A stretch of 64,000 nt of DNA from Arthrobacter sp. CAU 1506 (GCF_005047635.1 NZ_SUKC01000008.1:1-64000), one strand, 5' to 3'. Shown: positions 16,268-25,034, numbered from the stretch's first letter. Notes: a model not told the origin generated them from the sequence alone. Program-made: numbers and translations.

Positions 16268-16273
16268 CAGGAT
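16268..16273 (+). promoter_or_regulatory. -10 box for leaderless VOC-protein mRNA
   Basis: CAGGAT sits six bases before the ATG at 16280, and no ribosome site is present. It deviates from TANNNT at the first base, so support is weaker than for the other sites. Confidence 0.35.
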
Positions 16274-16279
16274 GGCCGC

Positions 16280-16648
16280 ATGAAAATCAACCGTCACATT
16301 ATTGTGTTCGACGCCGCCGACCTGGACGCGGAGAGCAGCTTCTGGGCAGGCCTGCTGGACGGGACAGTCAAGGCGGACGACGACTGGCATACCGTGTTCG
16401 TGGACGGCGAGCCCAAGCTGGCCTTCCAGTTGGCTCCCGGCCATACCCCGCCGGAATGGCCCGACGGCGCGCCGCAGCAGATCCATCTGGACCTCTACAT
16501 TGACGACCTGGCCGAAGCCCATGAGCAGGCAACGTCGCTCGGGGCCAAGCTGCTCAAACCCTCGGACGACGCCACGGCGGATTCCGGATTCCAGGTCTAC
16601 GCCGACCCCGCCGGCCACCCATTCTGCTTCTGCTGGGGCGCCGGCTAA
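16280..16648 (+). CDS. VOC (glyoxalase/bleomycin-resistance fold) protein
   Basis: This 122-residue single-domain vicinal oxygen chelate protein starts HIIVFDAADLDAESSFWAGLL and ends QVYADPAGHPFCFCWG, the paired beta-alpha-beta-beta-beta modules of the family. Metal-ligand candidates are H in MKINRH, H in QIHLDLYI and a C-terminal acidic or cysteine residue. Substrate is unknown; members act as lyases, dioxygenases or drug-binding proteins. It stands alone between the ssu riboswitch and an ArsR-like gene. Its 3' end lies inside a degenerate repeat. Confidence 0.75.
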   Translation: MKINRHIIVFDAADLDAESSFWAGLLDGTVKADDDWHTVFVDGEPKLAFQLAPGHTPPEWPDGAPQQIHLDLYIDDLAEAHEQATSLGAKLLKPSDDATADSGFQVYADPAGHPFCFCWGAG

Positions 16649-16810
16649 GCACGACGTCGGCGCGGAGCCATCGGTCACACGGCGTGGCCTCGGGTACGGG
16701 AGGACGCCGGCCAAGCACGACGGCGGTGCGGAGCCCCCGTCACGCGGCGCAAGACTTAGCGCGCGAGCAGTGCCGGCGCGGCGCAGAGCCTCGGGTGCGG
16801 GAGGGTGCAG
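16639..16810 (+). repeat. Imperfect duplication across the VOC gene stop codon
   Basis: CGCCGGCTAAGCACGACG, which includes the VOC stop codon, recurs as CGCCGGCCAAGCACGACGG about 66 bases later. CCTCGGGTACGGGAGG similarly recurs near 16789. The block separates the VOC gene from the convergent regulator. Confidence 0.6.
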
Positions 16811-16829
16811 CGGCGTCGTGCTGTGGCTG

Positions 16830-17372
16830 TCAGGCGGGCGGATCCGCGGGGATCAGGACCGTGGAGAACAGCCGACGATGCCGGCCTTCGCCGGGGCCGT
16901 TGGGCGCTGCCTTCTGCGCGGCCGCCCGGATGGCAGCCGTGAACTCCGCCAGCTCCTCGTCCGTCATCCAGAGCGCGGTCTGCCGGTAGCCGGCGCCGTC
17001 GCGGACCAGATCCGGAGTGTCCCGCGCGGTGTACTGGTCGAAGGCGTCCAGTAGCCCGGCCGCGAATGCCATGAAGCCTCGCCGGTGGTCCTCGGCCGTC
17101 ATGGACGCCAAATCATCACCCTCCACCGAACTCTTGGTGGCATCCAACCGGTAGGTGCGTTCCGTGGTGCCGCGGACCGGTCGTTCCTGGGCCACCGCCA
17201 GCACCCCGGCCTTGGCCAGCGTGCCAATGTGCCGGTAGAGCGTCGCGGTAGGGACGTCCGGCAGCTCCGCGGAGATCTCCGCTGTAGTCAATTCGCGCTC
17301 TCCCAGCAGCGACTGCACAATGCGCAGCCGTACCGGGTGCAGGATCAGGTCAGCGCTAGGTGAAGGGGACAT
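16830..17372 (-). CDS. ArsR-like helix-turn-helix regulator
   Basis: This 180-residue protein has an N-terminal winged helix (HPVRLRIVQSLLGERELTTAEISAELPDVPTATLYRHIGTLAKAGVL) typical of the ArsR/HTH_20 group, then a helical C-terminal part of unknown ligand. It is divergent from the alpha/beta hydrolase at 17492; the 120-base gap contains a strong promoter overlapped by CAGTTG/CAACTG arms, so this protein probably regulates that hydrolase and itself. Confidence 0.78.
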   Translation of the reverse strand: MSPSPSADLILHPVRLRIVQSLLGERELTTAEISAELPDVPTATLYRHIGTLAKAGVLAVAQERPVRGTTERTYRLDATKSSVEGDDLASMTAEDHRRGFMAFAAGLLDAFDQYTARDTPDLVRDGAGYRQTALWMTDEELAEFTAAIRAAAQKAAPNGPGEGRHRRLFSTVLIPADPPA

Positions 17373-17387
17373 GACCCAATGTTCTCA

Positions 17388-17419
17388 CAGTTGACATTGT
17401 TCGCACAACTGATAATAAT
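17388..17419 (+). promoter_or_regulatory. Promoter with overlapping operator, ahead of the alpha/beta hydrolase
   Basis: TTGACA at 17391 is followed by a 17-base spacer and AATAAT at 17414 (GATAAT at 17411 is an alternative). CAGTTG at 17388 and its complement CAACTG at 17406 flank the spacer, and GTTCTCACA/GTTCGCACA form a direct repeat across it. Binding of the divergent ArsR-like regulator here would block RNA polymerase. Confidence 0.6.
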
Positions 17420-17491
17420 GATTCTTGTCCGGCGCAGAGGCCGGGCTGAATCGACTTACTGACAAGCAATAACAATCCGAAGGGAGGCGCA

Positions 17492-18808
17492 ATGGCGGCG
17501 ATACGGGTAGGGAACAACGAGGTTCTGCTGGAGCTGGATCGGATGGAGAAGGTAGCTGGGCTGATCGGGAATCAGACGTTTCCGCTGTCGGCCGTGACCT
17601 CGGTGGACGTGCTGGCGGATGCCTTCGACGGCGTGCGCGGACTGCGTTCTCCCGGTCTGGCGATCCCGGGCAAGACCAGGATCGGTACGTGGCGCGGCCG
17701 CGGCAAGACCCTTGCCGTCGCCCGCCAAGGCACCCCGGCCGTCCAGCTCGACCTGTCTGGACAGAAGTACGCCCGGGTTGTCGTTTCGCTGCCGGACGCC
17801 GAGGACGTTGCTGCGCGGATCCGTGCTGCTGCGGGACTGCCTGCCGGGCAGCAGCTTACGGAGGAAGAGGTCCGCTTCACCTCCGGGATGGTGCAGTTGG
17901 CCGGGACCTGGGCCAAGCCGGCGGGGACGGTCCGCGGGGCTGCCCTGATCCTGCCCGGTTCCGGCCCCGTTGACCGGGACGCCGACCACAAGAGGATGCC
18001 GCTGGGCATCAGCCGCGACCTGGCGGGCGCGCTCGCCGACCACGGCATCGCCTCGCTGCGCTACGACAAGCGCGGCACCGGCGCCTCGGACGGAACCTTC
18101 CTGGCGGCCGGCTTCCGGCAGAACACCGAGGACGCCGCTGCCGCCCTCCGCTGGATGGTCGCCCAGAAGGCCGGCGACCTGCCGGTGTTCTTGGTGGGCC
18201 ACAGCGAAGGCGGCTACCACGCAGCTGCCGTGGCGGCCGAGCCCGACACTCGGCTGGACGGAACAGTGCTGCTCTCCACCTCGGCGCACACCGGCTTCGA
18301 GACGGGGCGGTGGCAGACGGCGCAGATCGGCGACTCGCTGCCGGTGTTCGTGCGCCTCCTGCTGAAAGTCCTGCGGAAGGACCTGGTCACCATCCAAGCC
18401 AAGTCGGTGGAGAAGATCCGGACCACCACCGAAGACGTGGTGCGGATGCAGGGGCGCAAGATCAACGCGCTCTGGCAGCGGGAGTTCATCGACTTCGACC
18501 CGATTCCGTACTTGGAGCGCTTGCAAATGCCCGTGCTGGCCATCACCGGTGCGAAGGACGTCCAGGTTGACCCGGAGGACCTGGACATCATTGCGGCCAC
18601 CGTGCCGGGCCCGGTGACGACGCGGAAGATCGAGGACCTCTCGCACCTGCTGCGCAGGGACCCGAAGGCACCGACCCTCTCCGACTACAAGCGGCAGATC
18701 CGCGAGCCGGTGGATGCCGAACTGCTGGAATTGGTGGGGAGCTGGGTGGCGGAGCAGGCCAATGCCGGGGCTTCCGGGTCATCCGGAACCCAGCAGTTGG
18801 CCCACTAG
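17492..18808 (+). CDS. Alpha/beta hydrolase with N-terminal PH-like domain
   Basis: This 438-residue protein joins two parts. Residues 1-115 look like a small beta-rich, PH-like module (LDRMEKVAGLIGNQTFPLSAVTSVDV). Residues from about 130 form an alpha/beta hydrolase related to YqiA/PGAP-type esterases: LILPGSGPVDRD near the oxyanion hole, YDKRGTGASDG, and the nucleophile serine in GHSEGGYHA near residue 245; a histidine in IEDLSHLLR near 385 completes the triad. No signal peptide is present. The promoter and operator upstream suggest regulation by the divergent ArsR-like protein. The substrate is unknown. Confidence 0.75.
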   Translation: MAAIRVGNNEVLLELDRMEKVAGLIGNQTFPLSAVTSVDVLADAFDGVRGLRSPGLAIPGKTRIGTWRGRGKTLAVARQGTPAVQLDLSGQKYARVVVSLPDAEDVAARIRAAAGLPAGQQLTEEEVRFTSGMVQLAGTWAKPAGTVRGAALILPGSGPVDRDADHKRMPLGISRDLAGALADHGIASLRYDKRGTGASDGTFLAAGFRQNTEDAAAALRWMVAQKAGDLPVFLVGHSEGGYHAAAVAAEPDTRLDGTVLLSTSAHTGFETGRWQTAQIGDSLPVFVRLLLKVLRKDLVTIQAKSVEKIRTTTEDVVRMQGRKINALWQREFIDFDPIPYLERLQMPVLAITGAKDVQVDPEDLDIIAATVPGPVTTRKIEDLSHLLRRDPKAPTLSDYKRQIREPVDAELLELVGSWVAEQANAGASGSSGTQQLAH

Positions 18809-18982
18809 CCACGACGAGTCGCAGGCCGAGGCAGCCCGTGGTGGGAGCTGGCAACGCACCCGCAGGTCGATAGGCCTCAGGCCTAGGAGCACCCCGCCCG
18901 CTGAGGTCTGGCCCACCGCTCCGTCCGGGCCCGGCAGTCACCCAGCCGCAGGCCCAGCAGGCTCACGGCCCACAAGGCCATC

Positions 18983-19037
18983 GACTGTACCGATAACGCC
19001 CACGGCCCCTGCGGACATGGGCGTTACCGGTACAGTC
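18983..19037. terminator. Dispersed long hairpin, family A copy 1
   Basis: GACTGTACCGATAACGCCCA pairs with TGGGCGTTACCGGTACAGTC around a short loop and is followed by CTTTT. The rest of the 298-base gap (18809-18982) shows no gene. Related hairpins sit at 31930-31990 and 58213-58267. Confidence 0.8.
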
Positions 19038-19094
19038 CTTTTAGGCGGAGGGCCTTCGGCAGTGGCTGAGGTACCGGTGGAGGGAACTGATGGG

Positions 19095-19100
19095 TAGGGT
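19095..19100 (+). promoter_or_regulatory. -10 box for leaderless CoA-binding protein mRNA
   Basis: TAGGGT is followed by six bases and the ATG at 19107, with no Shine-Dalgarno sequence between them. Confidence 0.55.
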
Positions 19101-19106
19101 GGCGCC

Positions 19107-19523
19107 ATGGCACACCAGAATGATCCCGAAGTCGTCAGTCGCCTGCTGGGCACGCCCGCGCGCTGGGCCGTCGTCGGCCTGTCCACGAACCCGCACCGGG
19201 TCGCCATGCGCATCTCGCGCTACCTGATGGACCAGCTGGACATGGAGGTGGTCCCGGTCAACCTGCAGGGCGACGATGTCCACGGCCTGACCGGCTACCG
19301 AAAGCTTGCGGACATTCCGGGCCAGATCGACGTGGTGGACTGCTTCGTCAACTCGCAGAAGGTCGGCCCGGTGGTGGACCAGGCCATCGAAATCGGCGCG
19401 AAGGCGGTTTGGCTCCAATTGGGCGTCGTCGACGAAGCCGCCGCGGAACGGGCCAAGGCCGCCGGACTCGAAGTCGTGATGGATACCTGCCCGGCTATCG
19501 AAGCCCCGCGCTTTGGCCTATAG
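19107..19523 (+). CDS. CoA-binding domain protein (YccU-like), second copy
   Basis: This 138-residue protein is a single CoA-binding domain, with the nucleotide loop in VVGLSTNPHRVAMRISRYL near residue 25 and the conserved AVWLQLGVVDEAAAERAKAAGLEVVMDTCPAIE. It is a diverged paralog of the metY-coupled protein at 2969-3466 but here is monocistronic, with a leaderless-type promoter and no riboswitch. It sits inside the sulfur-gene region. Function in the family is unproven; CoA or CoA-thioester binding is inferred from fold. Confidence 0.82.
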   Translation: MAHQNDPEVVSRLLGTPARWAVVGLSTNPHRVAMRISRYLMDQLDMEVVPVNLQGDDVHGLTGYRKLADIPGQIDVVDCFVNSQKVGPVVDQAIEIGAKAVWLQLGVVDEAAAERAKAAGLEVVMDTCPAIEAPRFGL

Positions 19524-19586
19524 CCAGTCAGCCAGCCCGTCAGCGGTCTGCTGCCCACGGCGGGCTGCCTGAGGGCCGGTATGGCA

Positions 19587-20432
19587 TCACTCGTACATCG
19601 CGATGAAGCGGCCCACGACTCCGCCCGCCCGGAGCTTGTCGATGGCGCCCGGGATGTCGGCTTGCGAGATGTGGTTCATCGGCGGGTTCAGCTGGCCGGT
19701 CTTCATCAGTTCGTAGATGCCCGCCAAGTCCTCCTTGGTGCCGGATTTTGAGCCCCTGATGGTGAGCTGGTTGATGATGATCGGGTAGGTGTTGATGGTG
19801 GATTCGAGCCGCCCCATTCCCACTTGGACCAGGGTGCCGAATTCGCCGAGGGTCTCGATGGCGGCGGAGGTGGTGGTGCCGAAACCGGCGTAATCGACGA
19901 TCAGTTCCAGGTTCTTGTCCTTGAATTCCTCTATTGAGGAGGCGACGCCGGCCAGACCGATCTCGTCGGCCAGCTTTTGCGTCTCCGGGTTGACCTCGGC
20001 TCCGTAAACTTCTGCACCGGACAGCGCCGCTGAGCGCGCGCCGATGTAGCCCAGCCCGCCCAGGCCAATGACGCCGACTTTCATTCCTTTCCGTGCCCCG
20101 CCGACTGCCATGATCGCGTGGTAGGCGGTCCGGCCGGCGTCGGTCGCCATCGCGCCGAGGTCGAAGGGCACCTCGTCGGGCAGGGCCACCAAGTTGTCAT
20201 CGGTCGCGCGAAGTTTGGCGGCGAAGCCACCGTCCCACTTGCCATAGCCGAGGGCGTCCCCGTCCGACATCACCGGGGAGAGGCCCACCCGGTCGCCCAC
20301 CTTCCAGTGGCCCATGCCGTCGCCGACCTCACTGATCACCCCGGCGGACTCATGCCCCATGGTGCGGGGCAGCCCGTGCTGGAACAGCGCCATCCACCCT
20401 GGATCGTCGAGCGTCGTGACGTCTGGAATTCA
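19587..20432 (-). pseudogene. Zinc-type alcohol dehydrogenase, N-terminally truncated
   Basis: The 268 residues from the ATG at 20393 match a medium-chain alcohol dehydrogenase: GHESAGVISEVGDG (catalytic-domain GHE motif), KVGDRVG, and the Rossmann loop VIGLGGLGYIGARSAAL. The family normally has about 40 more residues at the start, including the catalytic zinc cysteine in CHSD. Translating upstream gives homologous residues back to DVTTLDDPGW (20394-20423), then an in-frame TGA at 20430-20432 and unrelated sequence. No ribosome site precedes the internal ATG. The gene is therefore probably dead. The breakpoint lies about 170 bases from a SAM-IV riboswitch on the other strand. Confidence 0.75.
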
Positions 20433-20600
20433 TGCAAGCGGGCGCCGGGTGCCGGATCCGCCGGGCGCAGCGGCGGCCGATCCGGCGGAAGGTGGGACAC
20501 CGCCGTCGTCATAAACGGCCTGCGTAACACTCGGCAGCGGTACGTCATGGCCCGTCACATGCTTCACAGGGCCGGAGCGGGCCCGGCAGACTTTCCCCAA

Positions 20601-20716
20601 GATCAAGAGTCCCAACGACAAGCTCTGGCTGGTTGGGCGGCAACCCTCTTCCGTAGTGGGGTGCCCCAGATGAGGATCCGGCCGCGCACAGATCAGTGCA
20701 CGGCAAGTACGGCCCC
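20601..20716 (+). promoter_or_regulatory. SAM-IV riboswitch upstream of the DszC-like operon
   Basis: The run GGCGGCAACCCTCTTCCG, then GTGGGGTGCCCCAGATGA, and finally ACGGCAAGTACGG reproduces the conserved core and 3' pseudoknot arm of SAM-IV RNAs. P1 closes as GATC (20601) with GATC (20674). It lacks the GAGAGA kink-turn of the S-boxes elsewhere in this window. The following gene begins at 20792. SAM-IV aptamers are known in actinobacteria as SAM-responsive off switches for sulfur genes. Between 20433 and 20600 I see no gene. Confidence 0.82.
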
Positions 20717-20791
20717 CTCCAGGCTGCGTCGTCCACCGTAATGGTTGCTGCGCGCCGCAGGCAGGCGGGAGCCCCAGCCCGAGGAGGCGCC

Positions 20792-22030
20792 ATGACCGCC
20801 GTCGTCATTGAAGAAAACCAGCAGACCGGCCGTTCCCCGTGGACCGGACACGCCAGCCGCGAAGAACTTGCCCACTGGCAGCAGATCGCCGAGGGCGTGG
20901 CCGCCGTGCTGAGCGCGGACGTGCTGGAGCGGGACCGCCGCAACGCCGACCCGCAGGCCGAAGTGGAGTTGCTCCGCAGTTCCGGCCTGATCAACCTGAT
21001 CATCCCGAGCGAGTGGGGCGGCGAGGGCGGCCACTGGGAGAGCGCGCTGCATGCCGTGCGCATCCTGGCCCGCACCGACGCGTCGATTGCGCAGATTCTG
21101 GCCTACCACTACGCCAACCTTGGCGCCGTGGTTTTCTACGGCGACGCGCAGGTCCAGGAACGCCTGCTCCGCCGCTCCGCGCAGGGCCGCTGGTCCTGGG
21201 GCGATTCGGTCAACCCGGTGGACCCGAACCTGGAACTCGTTCCCGACGGCGACGGCTACCGGCTGGACGGCGTCAAGCACTTCTCCACCGGCGCGTCCGT
21301 GGGCGACGCCATCCTGGTCAATGCCGCGATCACGGCCGGCCCCGACCAGGGCACGTTCCTGGCCCTGGCGCTGGAACATGACCGCGCCGGGATCTCCTTC
21401 CTCGGGGACTGGGACGCGCTGGGCCAGCGCCTCTCCGCGAGTGGCTCCGTGAAGTACGACGGCGTGCTGGTCACCTCCGCGGACATCATCGGCGAGGTGG
21501 GGGAGGAGCCATTCTCCAGCCTGGTCACGCCGTACATCCAGCTGGCGTTCGGCAACCTCTACCTGGGCATCGCCCAGGGTGCGTTGGAGCGCGCACGCCA
21601 GATCACCGTGGCGCGGAAGAACTCTTGGTTCCTCAGCAGCGCCGAAACGTATGCCCAGGATCCGCTGACCCAGCGGGTCTACGGCGAACTGGTGTCCCGG
21701 GTGGCAGCAGTGGAAGCGCTCGCGGACCGGACCAACGAACGCTTCGACGCAGCCATCGCCGTCGGCGGGGAACTGACCGCCGAAGCACGCGCTGCCATCG
21801 AGATCGAGATCGCCCGGCTCAAGGTGGTCTCCACCGAGGTGGGCGTGGACGTGGCAAACCGCATTTTCGAAGTCACAGGTTCCTCCTCCGCGAAAACCGA
21901 GGTGGGGCTGGACGTCTTCTGGCGCAATGTCCGTACCCACACGCTGCACGACCCGGTGGATTACAAGAAGGTCGAGGTCGGCGCCAACTTCCTGCTGGGC
22001 GAAGTCCAGCCGATCTCGCTCTACACCTGA
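20792..22030 (+). CDS. DszC/SfnB-like flavin monooxygenase (acyl-CoA dehydrogenase fold)
   Basis: This 412-residue protein has the acyl-CoA dehydrogenase fold but resembles the reduced-flavin-using DszC/SfnB branch that oxidises organosulfur compounds. Visible blocks are IPSEWGGEGG near residue 72, the flavin-contacting WSWGDSVNP near 130, GVKHFSTGA, DWDALGQRLSASGSVKYDGV near 220, and a C-terminal TEVGLDVFWRNVRTHTLHDP. It lacks an obvious catalytic glutamate of true dehydrogenases at the usual site. ATG at 20792 follows GAGGAGG. A SAM-IV riboswitch upstream and sulfur genes on both sides support a role in sulfur scavenging; the compound oxidised is unknown. Confidence 0.82.
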   Translation: MTAVVIEENQQTGRSPWTGHASREELAHWQQIAEGVAAVLSADVLERDRRNADPQAEVELLRSSGLINLIIPSEWGGEGGHWESALHAVRILARTDASIAQILAYHYANLGAVVFYGDAQVQERLLRRSAQGRWSWGDSVNPVDPNLELVPDGDGYRLDGVKHFSTGASVGDAILVNAAITAGPDQGTFLALALEHDRAGISFLGDWDALGQRLSASGSVKYDGVLVTSADIIGEVGEEPFSSLVTPYIQLAFGNLYLGIAQGALERARQITVARKNSWFLSSAETYAQDPLTQRVYGELVSRVAAVEALADRTNERFDAAIAVGGELTAEARAAIEIEIARLKVVSTEVGVDVANRIFEVTGSSSAKTEVGLDVFWRNVRTHTLHDPVDYKKVEVGANFLLGEVQPISLYT

Positions 22031-22190
22031 TCCGCGCCCGGCGCCCGACCGCGGTGCCCCGCAGCACTCCGCCGCGCCCGCCGCATAGACCTCTTCGGTA
22101 CAGACCCCTTCCGCGCAGAATCTGATCCGCGCAACAGCCCCACCCATCCCGACCTTGGCCCTGCACGGCCGAGCCTCCAGGAGCACCACC

Positions 22191-23489
22191 ATGACTGAAA
22201 CCCTTGACCGCGCCACCACTTCCGCCCGCCCTGCCGCCCACTCTTCCGGCCGCGCAACTGCCGCCTTCGAAGCGGCGGCCGCCAAGTACCGCCCGATCTT
22301 CCAGCGCATCGCGGCAGGGGCGCTGGACCGGGAACTGGCCCGCGAGCTGCCGTTTGAGCAGATCGGCTGGCTTAGGGACGCCGGCTTTGGCGCCGCCCGG
22401 ATCCCGGCCGAGCTCGGCGGCGACGGGCTGGACTGGGAAGGGTTCACCGAACTGCTGATTGAGCTGGCCGCGGCGGACAGCAACATCCCGCAGGCGCTGC
22501 GCTCGCACATCGCGCTGGTGGAGGAGAACCTGTACCACCACGGCCGCAGCGGTGACCGCAGCATCTGGCTGCAGCGCTTCGCTTCCGGCCAGTTGGCCGG
22601 CAACGCCTGGACCGAACCGGGCGCCGGCGGAACCGCCACGGTGCTGTCCGAATCCGCCGGCAAGCTGGTGCTGAACGGGCGCAAGTTCTACACCACCGGC
22701 ACCATCTTCGCCGACTGGATCGACGTCACCGCCAAGCGGCCCGACGGCTCGGACGTCTCGGTGATCATCTCCACCAAGACACCCGGCGTGGAAACCTACG
22801 ACGACTGGGACGGCTTCGGCCAGAAGCTGACCGGCAGCGGCACCACGGTGTTTACCGACGCCGAAGTGGACGCCGCCAACGTGTCCGCATTCGCCGACCG
22901 CTTTCCGTACCAGACGGCGCTCTACCAGCACATCCTGCTGGTGGCGTTGGCCGGCATCGCGCAGGCGGTCACCACCGACGCCGCCGCGAACGTGCGGGAG
23001 CGCAAGCGGGTGTTCGGCCACGGCAACGCGCCGCTGGTCCGGCACGACGCACAGATCCTGCAAGTGGTCGGCGACATCAGCGCCAAGGCCTACGCCGCCA
23101 GGGCAACTACCCTGAGCGTGGCCCGCGCCCTGGACCGGGTCTTCGACTCCCGGCTCCAGCCCGCCGACGCCGAGAAGGCCGCCAACATCGCCGTCGAACT
23201 GGAATCCGGGCAGGCCCAGATTGTGCTCAGCACGCTGGTGCCGGAGGCGGCCGGCGAGCTGTTCAACACGCTCGGCGCCTCCTCTACCAGCGCCGGCAAG
23301 GCGCTGGACCGGCACTGGCGCAATGCCCGCACAGTCGCCACGCACAACCCGTTCATTTACAAGTCCCGGATCGTGGGCGATTGGGAAGTCAACGCCACCG
23401 AACCTCCGTTCATCTGGACCATCGGCGAGGCCAATGCCGACGCCGCCCGCCAGCCACACAGCCCCGCCGCCCGTTCCGCGGCCGTCTAA
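22191..23489 (+). CDS. Second DszC/SfnB-like flavin monooxygenase
   Basis: This 432-residue paralog of the preceding gene shares IPAELGGDGLDWEGF, NAWTEPGAGG, GRKFYTTGTIFADWI, DGFGQKLTGSGTTVFTDAEV and a C-terminal SAGKALDRHWRNARTVATHNP. The last histidine-containing block is the family's usual end. The ATG at 22191 follows CAGGAG. It is co-directional with the preceding gene (160-base gap) and with the APC transporter behind it, so it should be co-transcribed from the SAM-IV leader. Two such enzymes may act on different substrates or as a heteromer. Confidence 0.82.
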   Translation: MTETLDRATTSARPAAHSSGRATAAFEAAAAKYRPIFQRIAAGALDRELARELPFEQIGWLRDAGFGAARIPAELGGDGLDWEGFTELLIELAAADSNIPQALRSHIALVEENLYHHGRSGDRSIWLQRFASGQLAGNAWTEPGAGGTATVLSESAGKLVLNGRKFYTTGTIFADWIDVTAKRPDGSDVSVIISTKTPGVETYDDWDGFGQKLTGSGTTVFTDAEVDAANVSAFADRFPYQTALYQHILLVALAGIAQAVTTDAAANVRERKRVFGHGNAPLVRHDAQILQVVGDISAKAYAARATTLSVARALDRVFDSRLQPADAEKAANIAVELESGQAQIVLSTLVPEAAGELFNTLGASSTSAGKALDRHWRNARTVATHNPFIYKSRIVGDWEVNATEPPFIWTIGEANADAARQPHSPAARSAAV

Positions 23490-23503
23490 AAAGAAGGCAA
23501 GCC

Positions 23504-24985
23504 ATGTCAGTTTCCAACCCCAAGACCTTTGCCGCTCCGCCAGCCGCCCCAACAGCCGCCCCGCCGGCCGAAACCGAAGCCGGAGCCGCGCCGCGGCTGT
23601 CCGGCCGGCTGGGCGTCGCCAGCATCGTGCTGATCGTGGTGGCCGCTGCGTCGCCGCTGGGCGTCATCGGCGGAACGGTCCCGCTGGCCATCGCCAGCGG
23701 CAACGGTGCCGGCCTGCCGTTCATCTACCTGCTGGCCACCGCCATCCTGCTGCTGTTTGCCGTCGGCTTCACCACCATGACGCCGCACGTGCCGTCGGCC
23801 GGCGCGTTCTTCAGCTATGTGGAGAAGGGCCTGGGCCGGCGGGCCGGACTGGGTGCGGCCTTCGTGGCCCTGCTCTCCTATCTGGCGCTGGAAGCCGGCG
23901 TCTACGGGCTCTTTGCCCCGGCAGTCGATGAAGTGGTCCGCGCGTACGGCGGCCCCGGCCTGCCCTGGTGGGTATGGGCGGCAGCCGCGCTGGTGGCCGT
24001 GGCCTGGCTGGGCCACCGCAACATCGAGCTGTCCGGCAAGGTACTGGCCGTGTTGCTGGTGGCCGAAGTGCTGATTGTGCTGGTCCTGGACGCCGCCATC
24101 GTCTTTGGCGGCGGCGGGGCCGAGGGCCTCTCCGCCGGGTTCCTCACCCCGTCCACCGTGCTGTCCGGGGCGCCCGGGATCGCGCTGCTGTTCGCCATCC
24201 TGAGCTTCATCGGCTTCGAAGCCACGGCAGTGTTCCGGGACGAGGCCCGCGACCCGGACAAGACCATCCCGCGTGCCACCTACCTGGCCCTGCTGGTGGT
24301 GGGCGGTTTCTACGCCCTCTCCAGCTGGCTGCTGATCAGCGTCTGGGGCGACACCGGGATTGTGCAGAAGGCCACCGACGCGCCCGGCACGCTGCTCTCC
24401 GAGACCACCGCGCTCTACCTGGGAACGGCCGGCAGCCACATTGTCCAGGTCCTGCTCGCCACCAGCCTGTTCGCCTGCATCCTGTCCTTCCACAACATCA
24501 GCTCGCGCTATTTCTTCCAGCTGTCGGGGCAGGGTATCTTCCCCGCCAAGCTGGCCGGCACGCACGTCCGGCACCGCTCTCCGCACCGGGCCTCAGCGGC
24601 GGCCACGGCCGTGGTGGCGTTGTTCCTGATGGTCGCCGTGGTGGCCGGATGGGACCCGATCGTGCAGTTCTATACCTGGTTCGCCGGATTCTCCTCGCTG
24701 GGCGTGGTGGTGTTGATGACGCTCACCAGCGTTGCCGTGCTGGTGTTCTTCCGCCGGCAGGGAGCGCCAGCCGGCAGCTGGAAACGTTCCGTCGCCCCGG
24801 CGCTTGGACTCCTCGGCCTGCTGGGAATCCTGGGCCTGATCCTGCAGAACCTCCCCACCTTGGTCGGTAACAGCGTGCCGCTGGCCATCGCCGTCGTGGT
24901 GCTGATCCTGGCCAGCTTCGGCGCCGGAGCAGTGGTGGCCGCGAGGCGGCCGCAGGCCAAAGTCGGCGCCGCCCCGGCGTCGTAA
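23504..24985 (+). CDS. APC-family permease in the organosulfur operon
   Basis: This 493-residue integral membrane protein has about 12 hydrophobic segments. The amino acid-polyamine-organocation family is indicated by ASPLGVIGGTVPLAIASGNGAG near residue 47, SFIGFEATAVFRDEARDPDKTIPRA near 235 and FHNISSRYFFQLSGQG near 335. It begins 14 bases after the second DszC-like gene and shares its operon. Import of a sulfur-containing amino acid derivative or small amine is plausible from context; sequence alone does not specify cargo. Confidence 0.82.
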   Translation: MSVSNPKTFAAPPAAPTAAPPAETEAGAAPRLSGRLGVASIVLIVVAAASPLGVIGGTVPLAIASGNGAGLPFIYLLATAILLLFAVGFTTMTPHVPSAGAFFSYVEKGLGRRAGLGAAFVALLSYLALEAGVYGLFAPAVDEVVRAYGGPGLPWWVWAAAALVAVAWLGHRNIELSGKVLAVLLVAEVLIVLVLDAAIVFGGGGAEGLSAGFLTPSTVLSGAPGIALLFAILSFIGFEATAVFRDEARDPDKTIPRATYLALLVVGGFYALSSWLLISVWGDTGIVQKATDAPGTLLSETTALYLGTAGSHIVQVLLATSLFACILSFHNISSRYFFQLSGQGIFPAKLAGTHVRHRSPHRASAAATAVVALFLMVAVVAGWDPIVQFYTWFAGFSSLGVVVLMTLTSVAVLVFFRRQGAPAGSWKRSVAPALGLLGLLGILGLILQNLPTLVGNSVPLAIAVVVLILASFGAGAVVAARRPQAKVGAAPAS

Positions 24986-24998
24986 TTCTTGTTCCGGA

Positions 24999-25034
24999 CG
25001 TGACGCGCAACATTTTTACCCCGCGTGACGCGCA
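24999..25034. repeat. CGTGACGCGCA direct repeat
   Basis: CGTGACGCGCA followed by ACATTT or CCATTT occurs at 24999 and 25024, one 25-base step apart, between the APC permease and the next riboswitch. It may be a regulator site or part of the promoter for the next unit. Confidence 0.4.

Noticed and set aside
20433-20600. Missing N-terminal part of the alcohol dehydrogenase displaced nearby
   Set aside because: No CHSD-type motif or related sequence was found on either strand in this stretch.
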